Shown here: positions 7,750-16,471 of the stretch, piece by piece
Layout: each line of letters begins with the position of its first letter
Numbering within the stretch: the first letter of the stretch is position 1
Translations under genes and position numbers: made by a program
The notes under the pieces: model-generated
What the model saw: only the letters and a program-made list of their open reading frames with translations
The model's database searches: none
What the model was told of the DNA's origin: nothing
NCBI RefSeq assembly: GCF_034931365.1
Contig: NZ_JAYGII010000003.1
Coordinates: 62,001-126,000 of the forward strand
Source of the DNA: Natronospira elongata
GTDB lineage: Bacteria; Pseudomonadota; Gammaproteobacteria; Natronospirales; Natronospiraceae
Reading direction: 5' to 3'
DNA length: 64,000 bases

Positions 7750-9204
7750 ATGACGAGGGCGGACACATCGACGAGTGATCTGGTCTTCGCAAGCGGCGAA
7801 CAAGCCCATGACAAGCGTCTTCGTCGGGCTGCCCAGGCCGGTGAACTGCAGCGCATCGCGCCCGGCATCTATACGACCATCCTAGACCAGACGCCGGCCG
7901 AGATCCTGCGCTCCCCGAGGCTCTGGCGGGTTCTCGCCCACAAATACCCCGGTTATGTGGTCGGCTACCGCTCCGCCCTCGAAGCCGCCCCCATCGGCGC
8001 CAGCGAAATCTTTCTGGTCGGCGCCCGTCATCGCCAGTCGGTAACGCTGCCAGGTATTACCGTGCGCTTGGCGCCCGGGCCCGGGCCGATTGCCGGCGAC
8101 AGACCGTTCGTCGGCGAGCTCTACTGGGCATCCACCCCCAGAGCGCTTCTGGAAAACCTGACGGTGAGCCGGGCTCAAAAGGGGCTGCCCCGCTCCCTGG
8201 GCAGCAAGGCGGTTCAGGAACACTGCGAACGCTACGCGCTACGGGAAGGATTTGGCGCCCTTGAGGACCTGGGACACCAGGCAAGCCGCCTCGGGCAAGA
8301 TCTGAGGATGAACCGCGAGGCCCGATTGCTCGAGGAAATGATCGGGGCCATTACCGGGAAACGGCGATCACGGCGGATTCTGGGCCCATCAGCCGTCCTG
8401 TCCCGCGCTGCGGGCCGCCCCGTTTGCCCCACCGCCGAGGACCGCTTTGATCGCCTGGCACAGGCCCTGCGGCATTCGACCACACCGCCCCGGCCGACAA
8501 ACGAGACCCCGGATCAGGCCGACCGGCGGGCCTTCATCGAAGCCTATTTCTCTAATTACATTGAAGGTACCCGCTTTCTAATCGAGGAAGCTCAAGCGCT
8601 GGTCTTCCAGGGCGGCCCGGCACCGGGTCGCCCCGTTGCCGACAGCCATGACATCACCAGCACCTTCGCCCTCGCCCGCCGTCAGCTTGCCGACACCACG
8701 CCCGAAAGCAGCCAGGACTTGCAGCTACTCATCCGGGAGAGACACGAATCACTGATGGCACAACGGCCGGAATGGCGCCCCGGTGAGTTCCGGACTGGCC
8801 CAGTGGGCGCCGGTGCTCACACCTTCATGGACGAGGCTCTGGTCGAGGGCTCCCTGGCACTGGGCTACGACTACCTGGCGTCACTGGACAATCCCTTTGC
8901 TCGGGCGGTCTTCACCCTTTTCCTGGTGAACGAAGTTCATCCCTTCCTCGACGGGAACGGGCGCGTGGCCCGGCTCACTGCCAATGCGGAGTTAAGCGCG
9001 GCCGAGCAGGCCCGGCTGATTGTGACCACCGCCGACCGCCATCGCTATATCGCGGCCTTGCGGGCACTATCCAGAGACCGGGATCCCCAGCCGCTGATAG
9101 CCGTCTGCTACCACGCACAGCGAATCACCACGGATTTGTTCCTGGACACCTGGGATGAGCTGCTGGCGCAGTTGCAGGCCGAGGGCGCCTTTGAGGAAGG
9201 CTAG
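7750..9204 (+). CDS. Fic-domain protein fused to an AbiEi-like DNA-binding domain
   Basis: A 484-residue two-part protein. Residues about 8-110 resemble AbiEi-type (type IV toxin-antitoxin) regulators: a winged-helix stretch (DKRLRRAAQAGELQRIAPGIY), then a middle part with VGYRSALEAAPIG and a segment with LPGITVRL. The C-terminal half is a Fic domain with an intact motif HPFLDGNGRVAR (397-408), predicted to transfer AMP or a related group to a target. The inhibitory motif SNYIEG (268-273) precedes it in the same chain, so the enzyme should be self-restrained (class II). I chose the ATG at 7750; a TTG at 7729 would add seven residues. It stands alone between tRNA-Pro and a terminator, flanked by a short direct repeat, which suggests acquisition. 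Confidence 0.88.
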   Translation: MTRADTSTSDLVFASGEQAHDKRLRRAAQAGELQRIAPGIYTTILDQTPAEILRSPRLWRVLAHKYPGYVVGYRSALEAAPIGASEIFLVGARHRQSVTLPGITVRLAPGPGPIAGDRPFVGELYWASTPRALLENLTVSRAQKGLPRSLGSKAVQEHCERYALREGFGALEDLGHQASRLGQDLRMNREARLLEEMIGAITGKRRSRRILGPSAVLSRAAGRPVCPTAEDRFDRLAQALRHSTTPPRPTNETPDQADRRAFIEAYFSNYIEGTRFLIEEAQALVFQGGPAPGRPVADSHDITSTFALARRQLADTTPESSQDLQLLIRERHESLMAQRPEWRPGEFRTGPVGAGAHTFMDEALVEGSLALGYDYLASLDNPFARAVFTLFLVNEVHPFLDGNGRVARLTANAELSAAEQARLIVTTADRHRYIAALRALSRDRDPQPLIAVCYHAQRITTDLFLDTWDELLAQLQAEGAFEEG

Positions 9205-9228
9205 CGTATCCCATGGACGAATTGCGGG

Positions 9229-9260
9229 GCACACTGTTTCAGGCAGTGGGCTTTTTTGTG
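9229..9260 (+). terminator. Terminator of the AbiEi-like/Fic gene, containing the second direct-repeat copy
   Basis: Stem CACTG/CAGTG (extended by two pairs past a mismatch) followed by six T. GTGGGCTTTTTTGTG at 9246-9260 matches 7501-7515 exactly, and similarity resumes shortly after (GGAGGGATTTG against GGGGAGGATTTG). The 150 bases up to the next gene hold nothing else I can support. Confidence 0.65.
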
Positions 9261-9356
9261 CCTGACAGCGGAGGGATTTGCTTAAAAGCTCTGATTGACA
9301 CGAGCCTCTGGCCAGCCCCAGTCCCAAGCTCGGTTGTTCGCAGCCCCCTGACGCGC

Positions 9357-10469
9357 CTATGACGTCTTCCAGGCCTCGAATTCGTGGCTTTCCTGCGACA
9401 TTAGCCGCATCAGTTTCGGATTCACGAATAGCTTTTCCTTGCCCGCTTTCTCCTCCTTCAGAACCCCGATAGAGGCGAGGTCCTTCAGGTACACCGACGC
9501 CGTCTGACGCTTGGCGATGTCACGCTCCACCAGCGAGCTGATCCGGCAATAGGGCTGCTCGAAAATCACCTGCATCAGCTCGTGGCTGTATATCCGCGGC
9601 AATTGCTGGCGGACATAAGCGGATGTGTCATCCATCAGCGCACGAATGGCGGCGACCTTGTCGCAAGTCCAGGTCGATACCTGTTCGACCCCGTTCAGCA
9701 TGAAGAGAATCCATTCTTCCCACGCCCCGTCCCGAGTCACGCCGAGCAACAGGCGGTAATAATCCGCCTTGTTCTTCACAATGTAGCGGCTGAGGTAGAG
9801 GATAGGTAATGTCAGCAGCCCCCGTTCCATCAGCATCAGCACATTCAGGAGCCGCCCCGTCCGGCCATTGCCGTCCATGAATGGGTGAGTGGCCTCAAAT
9901 TGGTAATGGCTGACCGCCATTCTGATCAATGGGTCCAGGTCATCCTCGCCATGCACGAAGGTCTCCCAGTTGGCCAGAAGCTCGCGAATACGGTCTTCGC
10001 CCTCGGGCGGGGTATAGATCACCTCGTCCCGGGCCGCATCATCAATCACCGTGCCAGGCAAACGGCGGATTTCCATGGGCCGGTCCTGGATCAGGCTACA
10101 AAGCTCCACGGCCATGGCCGTACAGACCGGCCGTGAATCGAGCAGTCGACAGCCCTCCTCCAGCGCCTTTCGGTAGCGAAGCGCTTCTCGGGTCGCCGGA
10201 TCGGCACCCCGCTCATGGCGGGCGTGGCGGAATAGCTTCTCCGTGGTGGTAAAGATATTCTCGATCTCTGAGCTGTCGCGGGCCTCCAGCATGGGCAGGA
10301 GATTCACCAGCAGGCCCTGGTCCGGCAGCAGCTCACCCGCCTGGCGCAGTTCGGCCAGCGCGGCCCGGGCCGGAATACAGGCCTTGAGCACTGCCCGGGT
10401 CTCCACCGCCTCTATCGGCGGCGGCAGCGGGGGCAGCTCGTTATATGCCTGATCCGGACGCCAGCTCAT
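9357..10469 (-). CDS. Fic family protein (SoFic-like, class II) with C-terminal winged helix
   Basis: About 370 residues in the common Fic_N-Fic-wHTH layout. The inhibitory motif SSEIEN is at 66-71 and the catalytic motif HPFMDGNGRTGR at 195-206, both intact, predicting AMP transfer to a Ser/Thr/Tyr side chain of a target or of itself. The C-terminal 100 residues (RISSLVERDIAKRQTASVYLKDLASIGVL) form a winged helix of the kind that binds DNA. The start is uncertain: GTG 10496, ATG 10475 or ATG 10469. I prefer 10469 because MSWRPDQAYNELPPLPP is the usual family N-terminus and a GAG lies nine bases upstream. Four TCGACA elements crowd its upstream region. It is convergent with the other Fic gene. 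Confidence 0.9.
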   Translation of the reverse strand: MSWRPDQAYNELPPLPPPIEAVETRAVLKACIPARAALAELRQAGELLPDQGLLVNLLPMLEARDSSEIENIFTTTEKLFRHARHERGADPATREALRYRKALEEGCRLLDSRPVCTAMAVELCSLIQDRPMEIRRLPGTVIDDAARDEVIYTPPEGEDRIRELLANWETFVHGEDDLDPLIRMAVSHYQFEATHPFMDGNGRTGRLLNVLMLMERGLLTLPILYLSRYIVKNKADYYRLLLGVTRDGAWEEWILFMLNGVEQVSTWTCDKVAAIRALMDDTSAYVRQQLPRIYSHELMQVIFEQPYCRISSLVERDIAKRQTASVYLKDLASIGVLKEEKAGKEKLFVNPKLMRLMSQESHEFEAWKTS

Positions 10470-10486
10470 GTTCATTTTCTCATCAT

Positions 10487-10580
10487 TTTTCGACACAATG
10501 GCCTCTCAGGACCAGCCTATGTCGATGGGCTCGACACATCAAGCCATCGTGTCGATTTTTCCCCTCATTTTCGACAAATC
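10487..10580. promoter_or_regulatory. Cluster of four TCGACA operator-like repeats upstream of fic
   Basis: TCGACA occurs at 10490-10495, 10531-10536 and 10571-10576 on the + strand and at 10555-10550 on the - strand. Two copies share a longer core: TCGACACAATGG (10490-10501) and, inverted, TCGACACGATGG (10555-10544). The spacing and position suggest an autoregulatory operator for the winged-helix Fic protein; the lipoprotein peptidase gene on the other strand starts 140 bp away. Confidence 0.5.
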
Positions 10581-10722
10581 GGACGATGGCAGCTCTGCGC
10601 TGAAAACCCGGGGCAGGCCATCCATGGCCAACCATTCCTGCCAAGACTTGCCGCCCAGCATCGTTATTGTGTAACAATGCGGCCTCCCCTATCCCGAGAC
10701 TGCGCAGACAATGGAGGGAAAC

Positions 10723-12756
10723 ATGAAACGTTTCTTGATGGTCGGGCTGGCCCTGTTCCTGGCGACGGGCTGTGCCGAGGCCAATGGTAATAATGAAGAT
10801 TTCAATCCCCTGTCCAAGGAGGTTCTGTGGGAAATGGACCGCCTGGGCAGCCCGGTGATTTCGCCGGCGGGTGGCCATGTGGTGGTGCCGGTGACGTCCT
10901 ATGATGTGGACAGTGACGAAGCCACAACGCATCTCTGGCTGCTGAATGAGGACGGTGAGCGCCAGCGACAGCTCACCCGCCACGAGGCGGGGGGCAGCAA
11001 TCCGGTGTTCAGCCCCGACGGCTCCTGGCTGGCCTTTACCAGCGTGCGGGGCGACGATGAGCGGCCACAGGTCTACCGCCTGCCCATGGATGCCCCCGGT
11101 GAAGCCGAGCAGATCACCGAGGTGCCCACCGGGGCCGGCGGCATCAAATGGGCCGGCGAGCACATCTACTTCGTCAGCAGCATCTGGCCCGATAAGGACT
11201 GGGACGAGATGGCCGAGAAAATCCAGGAAGAGCAGGAGGACCCCGTCTCCGCTCACGCCTGGGACGACCTACCCTACAGCTTTTGGGACCACTGGTTGGA
11301 TGAGGCAAGGGAGAACCATATCTTCCGGATTCCGGCGGATGGCGGCGACATCGAGGCCATTACCCAGCCCACCGGCTTGCAACTGTCCCGCTCCGGAGCC
11401 GGTGCCGGCAGCTATGACGTTGCCCCCGATGAATCACTGCTAGCCTTTCAGGCCGACAGTGCCCGGGACGGAGTCAGCCCGGAATACGATCTCTTCTTGG
11501 TGACCCCGGGCGATGATGAGGCCCGCAATATCACCGCCGACAATGAAGCGCCCGATAGCAACCCGCTGTTCAGCCCGGACAGCCGCACCCTGGCCTTCAC
11601 CCGCCAGCATATTCGCGGTTTTTATGCCGACCAGGCACAGCTCATGTTCCACGATGTGGACAGTGGCGAGCAGCGGATGATGACCGAGGACTGGGACCGT
11701 TCGGTGTCCGGTCTGATCTGGGCCCCGGACGGCAGCGGCCTGTACGGCGCCATCGACGATGCCGGGACCAACCGCATCTACTTCATTGACGGCGAGAGCG
11801 GTGAGCCGCGCGCGGTGACCGGTGATACCAACTTCAGCGGCCTGTCCATCTCCGACGACGGCGTTCTGGTGGCCAGCAACCAGAGCTTCCTTTACCCGCC
11901 TCGTACCGTTCGGGTGGACGGCGACAGAGGCGAAGCCAGCCGACTGGACGACTTCAATGATGAGGTTCTGGCCGACGTGGATCTGGGCAGCTATGAGTCG
12001 GTGACCTATGAGGGCTACGGCGGCCAGGAAATCCAGATGTGGGTCCACTACCCGCCGGGTTTCGATGAGAGCAAGGAGTACCCGCTCTTCCTGCTCATCC
12101 ACGGTGGTCCCCACAACGGCATCACCGACGGCTTCCATTTCCGCTGGAATGCCCAGACCTTCGCCTCCTGGGGCTATGTTACCGCCTGGCACAACTTCCA
12201 TGGATCCTCCGGCTTTGGCCAGGAGTTTACCGATGCCATCAACCCGGACTGGATGACCAAACCCTACACCGATACGGTCAAGGCAGCGGAGTGGTTTGCC
12301 GAGCAGCCCTGGATTGACGCCGATCGCATGGTGGCCGGTGGCGGCAGTTACGGTGGCTATCTGTCCAGCGTGCTGCTGGCCAAGGAGCACCCCTTCAATG
12401 CCCTGGTGATTCATGCCCCGGTGTACAACCTGTACTCGCAAATGTCGGCGGACTTTGCCGTCCACAGTGAGCGCTTCGGCGACTTCTGGGAGCATGATAT
12501 TTATGAGCAGATCTCGCCCCATTACCTGGCCGGCGACTTCCACACACCGGCACTGGTCATCCACGGCCAGAAAGACTACCGGGTGCCGGTGGGGCAGGGT
12601 TTCGAGATCTTCCGAACCCTGCGTCATCAGGGCATCGACAGCCGCATGCTTTACTACCCGGATGAGAACCACTGGATTCTCAAGCCCAACAACTCCATTC
12701 GCTGGTACAAGGAAGTGCGTGACTGGATTGGTGAGTATGCGGAACCGGCCCGCTAG
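10723..12756 (+). CDS. S9 family (prolyl oligopeptidase-type) serine peptidase, lipoprotein
   Basis: A 677-residue lipoprotein: signal peptide MKRFLMVGLALFLATG followed by the lipobox Cys (LATG-C). Residues about 40-420 form a beta-propeller with PD40/WD40-like repeats (SPDGSWLAFTS, SPDSRTLAFTR). The C-terminal alpha/beta-hydrolase has a full triad: Ser542 in GGGSYGG, Asp618 in GQKDYRVP, His650 in DENHWIL. The family resembles dipeptidyl-peptidase and acylaminoacyl-peptidase enzymes, so the likely task is release of dipeptides or N-blocked residues from peptides in the periplasm or at the outer membrane. GGAGGG precedes the ATG at 10723; the upstream ATG at 10711 lies in front of that site and is rejected. 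A terminator follows. Confidence 0.93.
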   Translation: MKRFLMVGLALFLATGCAEANGNNEDFNPLSKEVLWEMDRLGSPVISPAGGHVVVPVTSYDVDSDEATTHLWLLNEDGERQRQLTRHEAGGSNPVFSPDGSWLAFTSVRGDDERPQVYRLPMDAPGEAEQITEVPTGAGGIKWAGEHIYFVSSIWPDKDWDEMAEKIQEEQEDPVSAHAWDDLPYSFWDHWLDEARENHIFRIPADGGDIEAITQPTGLQLSRSGAGAGSYDVAPDESLLAFQADSARDGVSPEYDLFLVTPGDDEARNITADNEAPDSNPLFSPDSRTLAFTRQHIRGFYADQAQLMFHDVDSGEQRMMTEDWDRSVSGLIWAPDGSGLYGAIDDAGTNRIYFIDGESGEPRAVTGDTNFSGLSISDDGVLVASNQSFLYPPRTVRVDGDRGEASRLDDFNDEVLADVDLGSYESVTYEGYGGQEIQMWVHYPPGFDESKEYPLFLLIHGGPHNGITDGFHFRWNAQTFASWGYVTAWHNFHGSSGFGQEFTDAINPDWMTKPYTDTVKAAEWFAEQPWIDADRMVAGGGSYGGYLSSVLLAKEHPFNALVIHAPVYNLYSQMSADFAVHSERFGDFWEHDIYEQISPHYLAGDFHTPALVIHGQKDYRVPVGQGFEIFRTLRHQGIDSRMLYYPDENHWILKPNNSIRWYKEVRDWIGEYAEPAR

Positions 12757-12782
12757 GCAATAAAGCTGGCCCGGTAACACAA

Positions 12783-12817
12783 GCGCCCCGGCGGCTTCGG
12801 CCCCGGGGCGTCTTTTC
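12783..12817 (+). terminator. Intrinsic terminator after the S9 peptidase gene
   Basis: GC-rich stem CGCCCCGG/CCGGGGCG with a GCGGCTTCGGC loop region, then TCTTTTCTCC. Confidence 0.8.
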
Positions 12818-12894
12818 TCCCTTTGCCCTGGGATTCCTTCGCCCCGTCTGTGGCACACTCAGGCTCCTGTTGATGCTAACAAGGTGAGTGAGCG

Positions 12895-14559
12895 ATGCGA
12901 CTACTGGCGCCCCTGCTGTTTTTCCTTGGCCTGGCCCTTGGCGGGCTGGGTGCTTACTGGCTTGCCCCCGACCCCGCCCCGGATGAAGGCGTCTCCAAAG
13001 CCAATGCCGCTGCCGCGGAACAGTTGATGGACCTGGCCTTCCGGCCCGAGGACCGTGAGCTGATGCAGAACACCCTGGAAAGCCACCGCAGCCGCTACCA
13101 GCAGATGCGCGAGACGCTCATTCCCAACCCGCAGGCACCGGCGCTGGTCTTCGATCCGCGGCCCATCGGCTATGACTATCGCTCAGACCCGGTGGAACCG
13201 GAATGGTCCTATCCGGAAGACTTCAGCCGCCCGGCGGACGATGCCGAGCTGGCTTGGCTGTCGCTGTCGGAGCTTGGCGCGCTGCTGCGCAACGGCGAAA
13301 TCAGCTCGGTGGAACTGACCGAATTCTTTCTCGGCCGCCTGCGCGAGCACGGCGACCGCCTGGAAGCGGTCATCAGCCTCACCGAGGACCGTGCCCTGGC
13401 TCAGGCCGAGACCGCCGACCGGGAACTGGCGGCCGGCATCGACCGGGGCCCCTTGCATGGCATCCCCTATGGCGCCAAGGACCTCTTTGCCGTGGAGGGG
13501 ACCCGCACCACCTGGGGCGCGGCACCCTTCGAAGAGCAGGTGATTGATGAAACCGCCACGGTGATCCGCAAGCTGGATGAATCCGGCGCCGTGCTGATCG
13601 CCAAGCTGACTCTCGGGGCGCTGGCTTGGGGGGATGTCTGGTATGGCGGCACCACCCGCAATCCCTGGGACCCGGAGCTGGAACAGGGTGCCAGCGGATC
13701 CTCTGCAGGCTCGGGTGCTGCAACCGCGGCAGGGCTGGTGCCCTTTGCACTGGGCACCGAAACCCTGGGCTCGCTGGTCTCCCCCGCCACCCGGACCGGC
13801 ACCACTGCACTACGTCCCAGCTTCGGCCGGGTCAGCCGGCATGGGGCCATGGCCCTGAGCTGGAGCATGGACAAGGTCGGGCCCATGACCCGCAGTGTGG
13901 ATGATGCCGCCCGGGTCTTTGCCGTCATCGACGGACCGGATGGGAAGGATGTCAGCCTGCACCCGGTGGCTTTCGACTATCAGCCCCGGGAAGGCCTGGA
14001 GGGGGTGGTCATCGGCTATCTGGAAAACACCTTCGAAGGCGCCAGCGAACAGGATAAAGCGGTTCTGGACGATCTGGAGGCGCTCGGCGCGGAACTGCGC
14101 CCCGTTGCCCTGCCCAATCTACCCCTGGGGGCCATGCAACTCATCCTCGATGTGGAAGCGGCCACCGCTTTTGATGCCTTCACTCGAGACAGTCAGGCAG
14201 ACGAGCTGGTCCGCCAGGAGGAATTCGCCTGGCCCAATGTGTTCCGGGCAGCGCGCTTCATTCCCGCGGTGGAATACCTGCAGGCCAATCGTCTACGCCA
14301 GCGGCTGATCGAGGAAATGCATGAGATGGTGGCCGAGGTGGACGTCTATGTCGCGCCCTCACATGGCAATCTCAACCTGCTGACCACCAATCTCAGCGGC
14401 CACCCGGCCGTGACCGTCCCCAACGGCCTTGACGAAGGGGAGCGCCCGACCAGCATCACCTTCACCGGCGGCCTGTTTGAAGACGATCGCCTGCTGGAAG
14501 TGGTCAGCGCCTGGCAGGTCGCCACCGAGCATCATCAGGCACGACCGCCGAACTTTTAG
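12895..14559 (+). CDS. Amidase-signature family enzyme, membrane anchored
   Basis: A 554-residue amidase-signature hydrolase (GatA/FAAH superfamily). The Ser-cisSer-Lys triad is visible: Lys195 in PYGAKDLF, cis-Ser270 in GASGSSAGSG, nucleophile Ser293 in TETLGSLVSPA. The N-terminus is one hydrophobic helix (LLAPLLFFLGLALGGLGAYWL), acting as a signal anchor, so the enzyme probably faces the periplasm. About 110 residues sit between anchor and catalytic core. The usual Arg after the nucleophile (GGSxRxPA) is replaced (GSLVSPA). Substrate unknown: free amides, amino-acid amides and acyl amides are all hydrolysed in this family. AAGGTGAG lies seven bases before the ATG. Confidence 0.9.
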   Translation: MRLLAPLLFFLGLALGGLGAYWLAPDPAPDEGVSKANAAAAEQLMDLAFRPEDRELMQNTLESHRSRYQQMRETLIPNPQAPALVFDPRPIGYDYRSDPVEPEWSYPEDFSRPADDAELAWLSLSELGALLRNGEISSVELTEFFLGRLREHGDRLEAVISLTEDRALAQAETADRELAAGIDRGPLHGIPYGAKDLFAVEGTRTTWGAAPFEEQVIDETATVIRKLDESGAVLIAKLTLGALAWGDVWYGGTTRNPWDPELEQGASGSSAGSGAATAAGLVPFALGTETLGSLVSPATRTGTTALRPSFGRVSRHGAMALSWSMDKVGPMTRSVDDAARVFAVIDGPDGKDVSLHPVAFDYQPREGLEGVVIGYLENTFEGASEQDKAVLDDLEALGAELRPVALPNLPLGAMQLILDVEAATAFDAFTRDSQADELVRQEEFAWPNVFRAARFIPAVEYLQANRLRQRLIEEMHEMVAEVDVYVAPSHGNLNLLTTNLSGHPAVTVPNGLDEGERPTSITFTGGLFEDDRLLEVVSAWQVATEHHQARPPNF

Positions 14560-14568
14560 GCCAGCGGG

Positions 14569-14799
14569 CTATTCCAGGCCGGTGCCCTCTGAACTGCCGG
14601 GGGTGAGGGGGAAATCGTCTCCATTCACCTCCGGCTTTTCAGCCTGGATCGCGTTCATGTCCGGGCCGAAGCTGCAGCCGGCCATCTCTGGCGGCACGGC
14701 GAGGTAGCGGTTGCCGGCCTTGAATTCCGAGACCAGTTCATCCTCTTCCGCCGCCTCCTTGACCTCCCGGGCGAACAGGGGCTGTTTCTCATCGGCCAT
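14569..14799 (-). CDS. Small acidic hypothetical protein
   Basis: A 76-residue protein that I do not recognise. It starts MADEKQPLFAREVKEAAEED and is rich in Glu/Asp, with a single Cys in a central PPEMAGCSFGPDMNAIQ segment and a flexible Pro/Gly/Ser tail. GGAG lies six bases before its ATG. It is encoded 14 bases downstream of the four-helix membrane protein gene on the same strand, so the two are probably co-transcribed. No signal peptide or membrane helix is visible. The frame shows good codon bias and a clear ribosome-binding site, supporting a real gene. Confidence 0.65.
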   Translation of the reverse strand: MADEKQPLFAREVKEAAEEDELVSEFKAGNRYLAVPPEMAGCSFGPDMNAIQAEKPEVNGDDFPLTPGSSEGTGLE

Positions 14800-14813
14800 C
14801 ACGCACTCTCCTG

Positions 14814-15293
14814 TCAGCTGCTTGTGGATTGGACTTGCTCGGCCGACGGCTGTTTCAAATAAAGAAAAAGCCATCCGCCCACCAAACCCGGCAGAGCCAT
14901 CAGCAGGGTGCCGCTCAGGCTGCGGGTCGCCGCGATGGGAGTCATGGGCAGCAGGCCGTGCAAAAGGCCCAGCAGGGTCAGCAGCGCCGCCAGACCGCCG
15001 ATGGGATACAGCCATCCTGCCACGTCCGGCTTCAGACGGCTGATGCCAGCGGCCACGGCAAAGGCCAGCAACAGGCTGATCCCCACCAGCACCCCCCACA
15101 ACGGGGCAAACCCGGTCAGATCCTGGACGCTGACCACCACCCGTGTCCACATGTCCACAGGTGCGCCCAGGGCGGCGATGGCATTCATGTTGAACTGGGT
15201 CTGGACCAGCGAACCCAGCGCTGCGGTCACCGCGGTGGCCGCCAGCCAGCGGGCCAGCCAGGCAATGGGAACAAGCAGGCGTTGCCGATTCAT
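14814..15293 (-). CDS. Four-helix integral membrane protein of unknown function
   Basis: 159 residues with four hydrophobic segments: near 8-30 (PIAWLARWLAATAVTAALG), 60-82 (LWGVLVGISLLLAFAVAAG), 92-112 (LYPIGGLAALLTLLGLLHGL) and 128-147. Between the first two is a loop with QTQFNMNAIAALGAP, a region often seen at the same point in small unnamed gammaproteobacterial membrane proteins. I cannot assign a function. The ATG at 15293 follows GGAAGGA by five bases; longer frames run antisense through the sugar dehydrogenase gene. It is probably in one transcript with the small acidic protein downstream. Confidence 0.7.
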   Translation of the reverse strand: MNRQRLLVPIAWLARWLAATAVTAALGSLVQTQFNMNAIAALGAPVDMWTRVVVSVQDLTGFAPLWGVLVGISLLLAFAVAAGISRLKPDVAGWLYPIGGLAALLTLLGLLHGLLPMTPIAATRSLSGTLLMALPGLVGGWLFLYLKQPSAEQVQSTSS

Positions 15294-15320
15294 CCAATCC
15301 TTCCTTTCTGATAAGTTAAC

Positions 15321-15342
15321 GGAACCTCCGTACAGCGGTTCC
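15321..15342. repeat. 22-bp hairpin repeat, copy 1
   Basis: GGAACC-N10-GGTTCC. It has the same length and core as the copies at 18045-18066 and 29529-29550. It lies between the membrane-protein gene and the sugar dehydrogenase gene, which diverge here. Confidence 0.6.
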
Positions 15343-15371
15343 CAAATCTGGCTTAACCGGATGATGCGACC

Positions 15372-16469
15372 ATGAAAGGCATTCTGCCAGCAATTCTCTT
15401 CATCTGCCTGCTTCCCCTGTCCACGGCCACGGCCCATGACTATGATCTGGAAACGGTGGCCGAGGGCCTTGAGCACCCCTGGTCCATCGCCTTTCTGCCT
15501 GATGGCCGCATTCTGGTGACCGAGCGTGCCGGCCGCCTGCGTCTGATCGAGGACGGGATCCTGCACCCGGAGCCCATCGCCGAGGTACCCGAAGCCTATG
15601 TGGCCAGCCAGGGTGGGCTGTTCGAGGTCATGCTCCATCCTGATTATGAGCATAACGGCTGGATCTATCTGAGCCTGGCCCATGGCACCCCCAAGGCCAA
15701 CACCACCCGGGTTGTGCGTGCCCGTCTGGAAGACCACGCACTGACGGATCTGGACGTACTTTTCGACAGTGAGCCAAGCAAGGATACCCCCGTCCATTAC
15801 GGTGGACGGATGACCTTCCTCCCCGACGAAACCCTGCTGCTGGGCCTGGGCGATGGATTCGACTACCGCGAAGCCGCCCAGGACAGGGGCAGTCACCTGG
15901 GTAGCCTGATCCGCCTCAATGCCGACGGCAGCATCCCCTCCGACAATCCCTTCGTGGACGATCAGGATAGTCTTCCTGCGATCTACAGCTACGGCCATCG
16001 CAATATTCAGGGCATCATCCACGACCCGGAGACCGGCCTCATCTGGTCACACGAGCATGGTCCCCGGGGCGGTGACGAGCTCAATATCATCCGGCCCGGG
16101 GCGAACTACGGCTGGCCCGCGGCGACCCACGGGGTGGATTATTCAGGCGCCCGCATCACGCCCCACAAATCCCTTCCGGAAATGGAGGATCCGATTCACG
16201 TCTGGACACCGGCCATTGCCCCGGCCGGCATGAGCCAGTATCGCGGCGAAGCCTTTCACCGCTGGCAAGGCAATCTGTTGATTGCCGGTCTGGTGGCCCG
16301 GGCGGTGATTCGGGTGGAACTGGAGGGTGAGGAGGTGGTTGCGACCCACCGTCATTTTGAAGACATCGGCGCCCGTATCCGGGCCGTGCAAACCGGCCCG
16401 GAAGGCGCGATTTATATCCTGACCGACTCGGCCGATGGCGCCGTCATCCGGGCCAACCCGGATACCTGA
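15372..16469 (+). CDS. PQQ-type aldose sugar dehydrogenase (YliI/Asd family)
   Basis: A 365-residue secreted beta-propeller protein of the glucose/sorbosone dehydrogenase family. The signal peptide MKGILPAILFICLLPLSTATA is followed by the typical ETVAEGLEHPWSIAFLPDGRILVTER start. Later motifs include YGHRNIQG, SHEHGPRGGDELN and the WTPAIAPAGM segment near the C-terminus, which line the PQQ site in this family. The predicted role is periplasmic oxidation of aldose sugars to lactones with electrons passed to the respiratory chain, provided PQQ is available; no PQQ genes are in the window. The next gene starts two bases after its stop. Confidence 0.9.
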   Translation: MKGILPAILFICLLPLSTATAHDYDLETVAEGLEHPWSIAFLPDGRILVTERAGRLRLIEDGILHPEPIAEVPEAYVASQGGLFEVMLHPDYEHNGWIYLSLAHGTPKANTTRVVRARLEDHALTDLDVLFDSEPSKDTPVHYGGRMTFLPDETLLLGLGDGFDYREAAQDRGSHLGSLIRLNADGSIPSDNPFVDDQDSLPAIYSYGHRNIQGIIHDPETGLIWSHEHGPRGGDELNIIRPGANYGWPAATHGVDYSGARITPHKSLPEMEDPIHVWTPAIAPAGMSQYRGEAFHRWQGNLLIAGLVARAVIRVELEGEEVVATHRHFEDIGARIRAVQTGPEGAIYILTDSADGAVIRANPDT

Positions 16470-16471
16470 CA

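Noticed and set aside
13203..13904. Frames within the amidase gene on both strands
   Set aside because: Shadow frames; the amidase triad is complete in the chosen frame.
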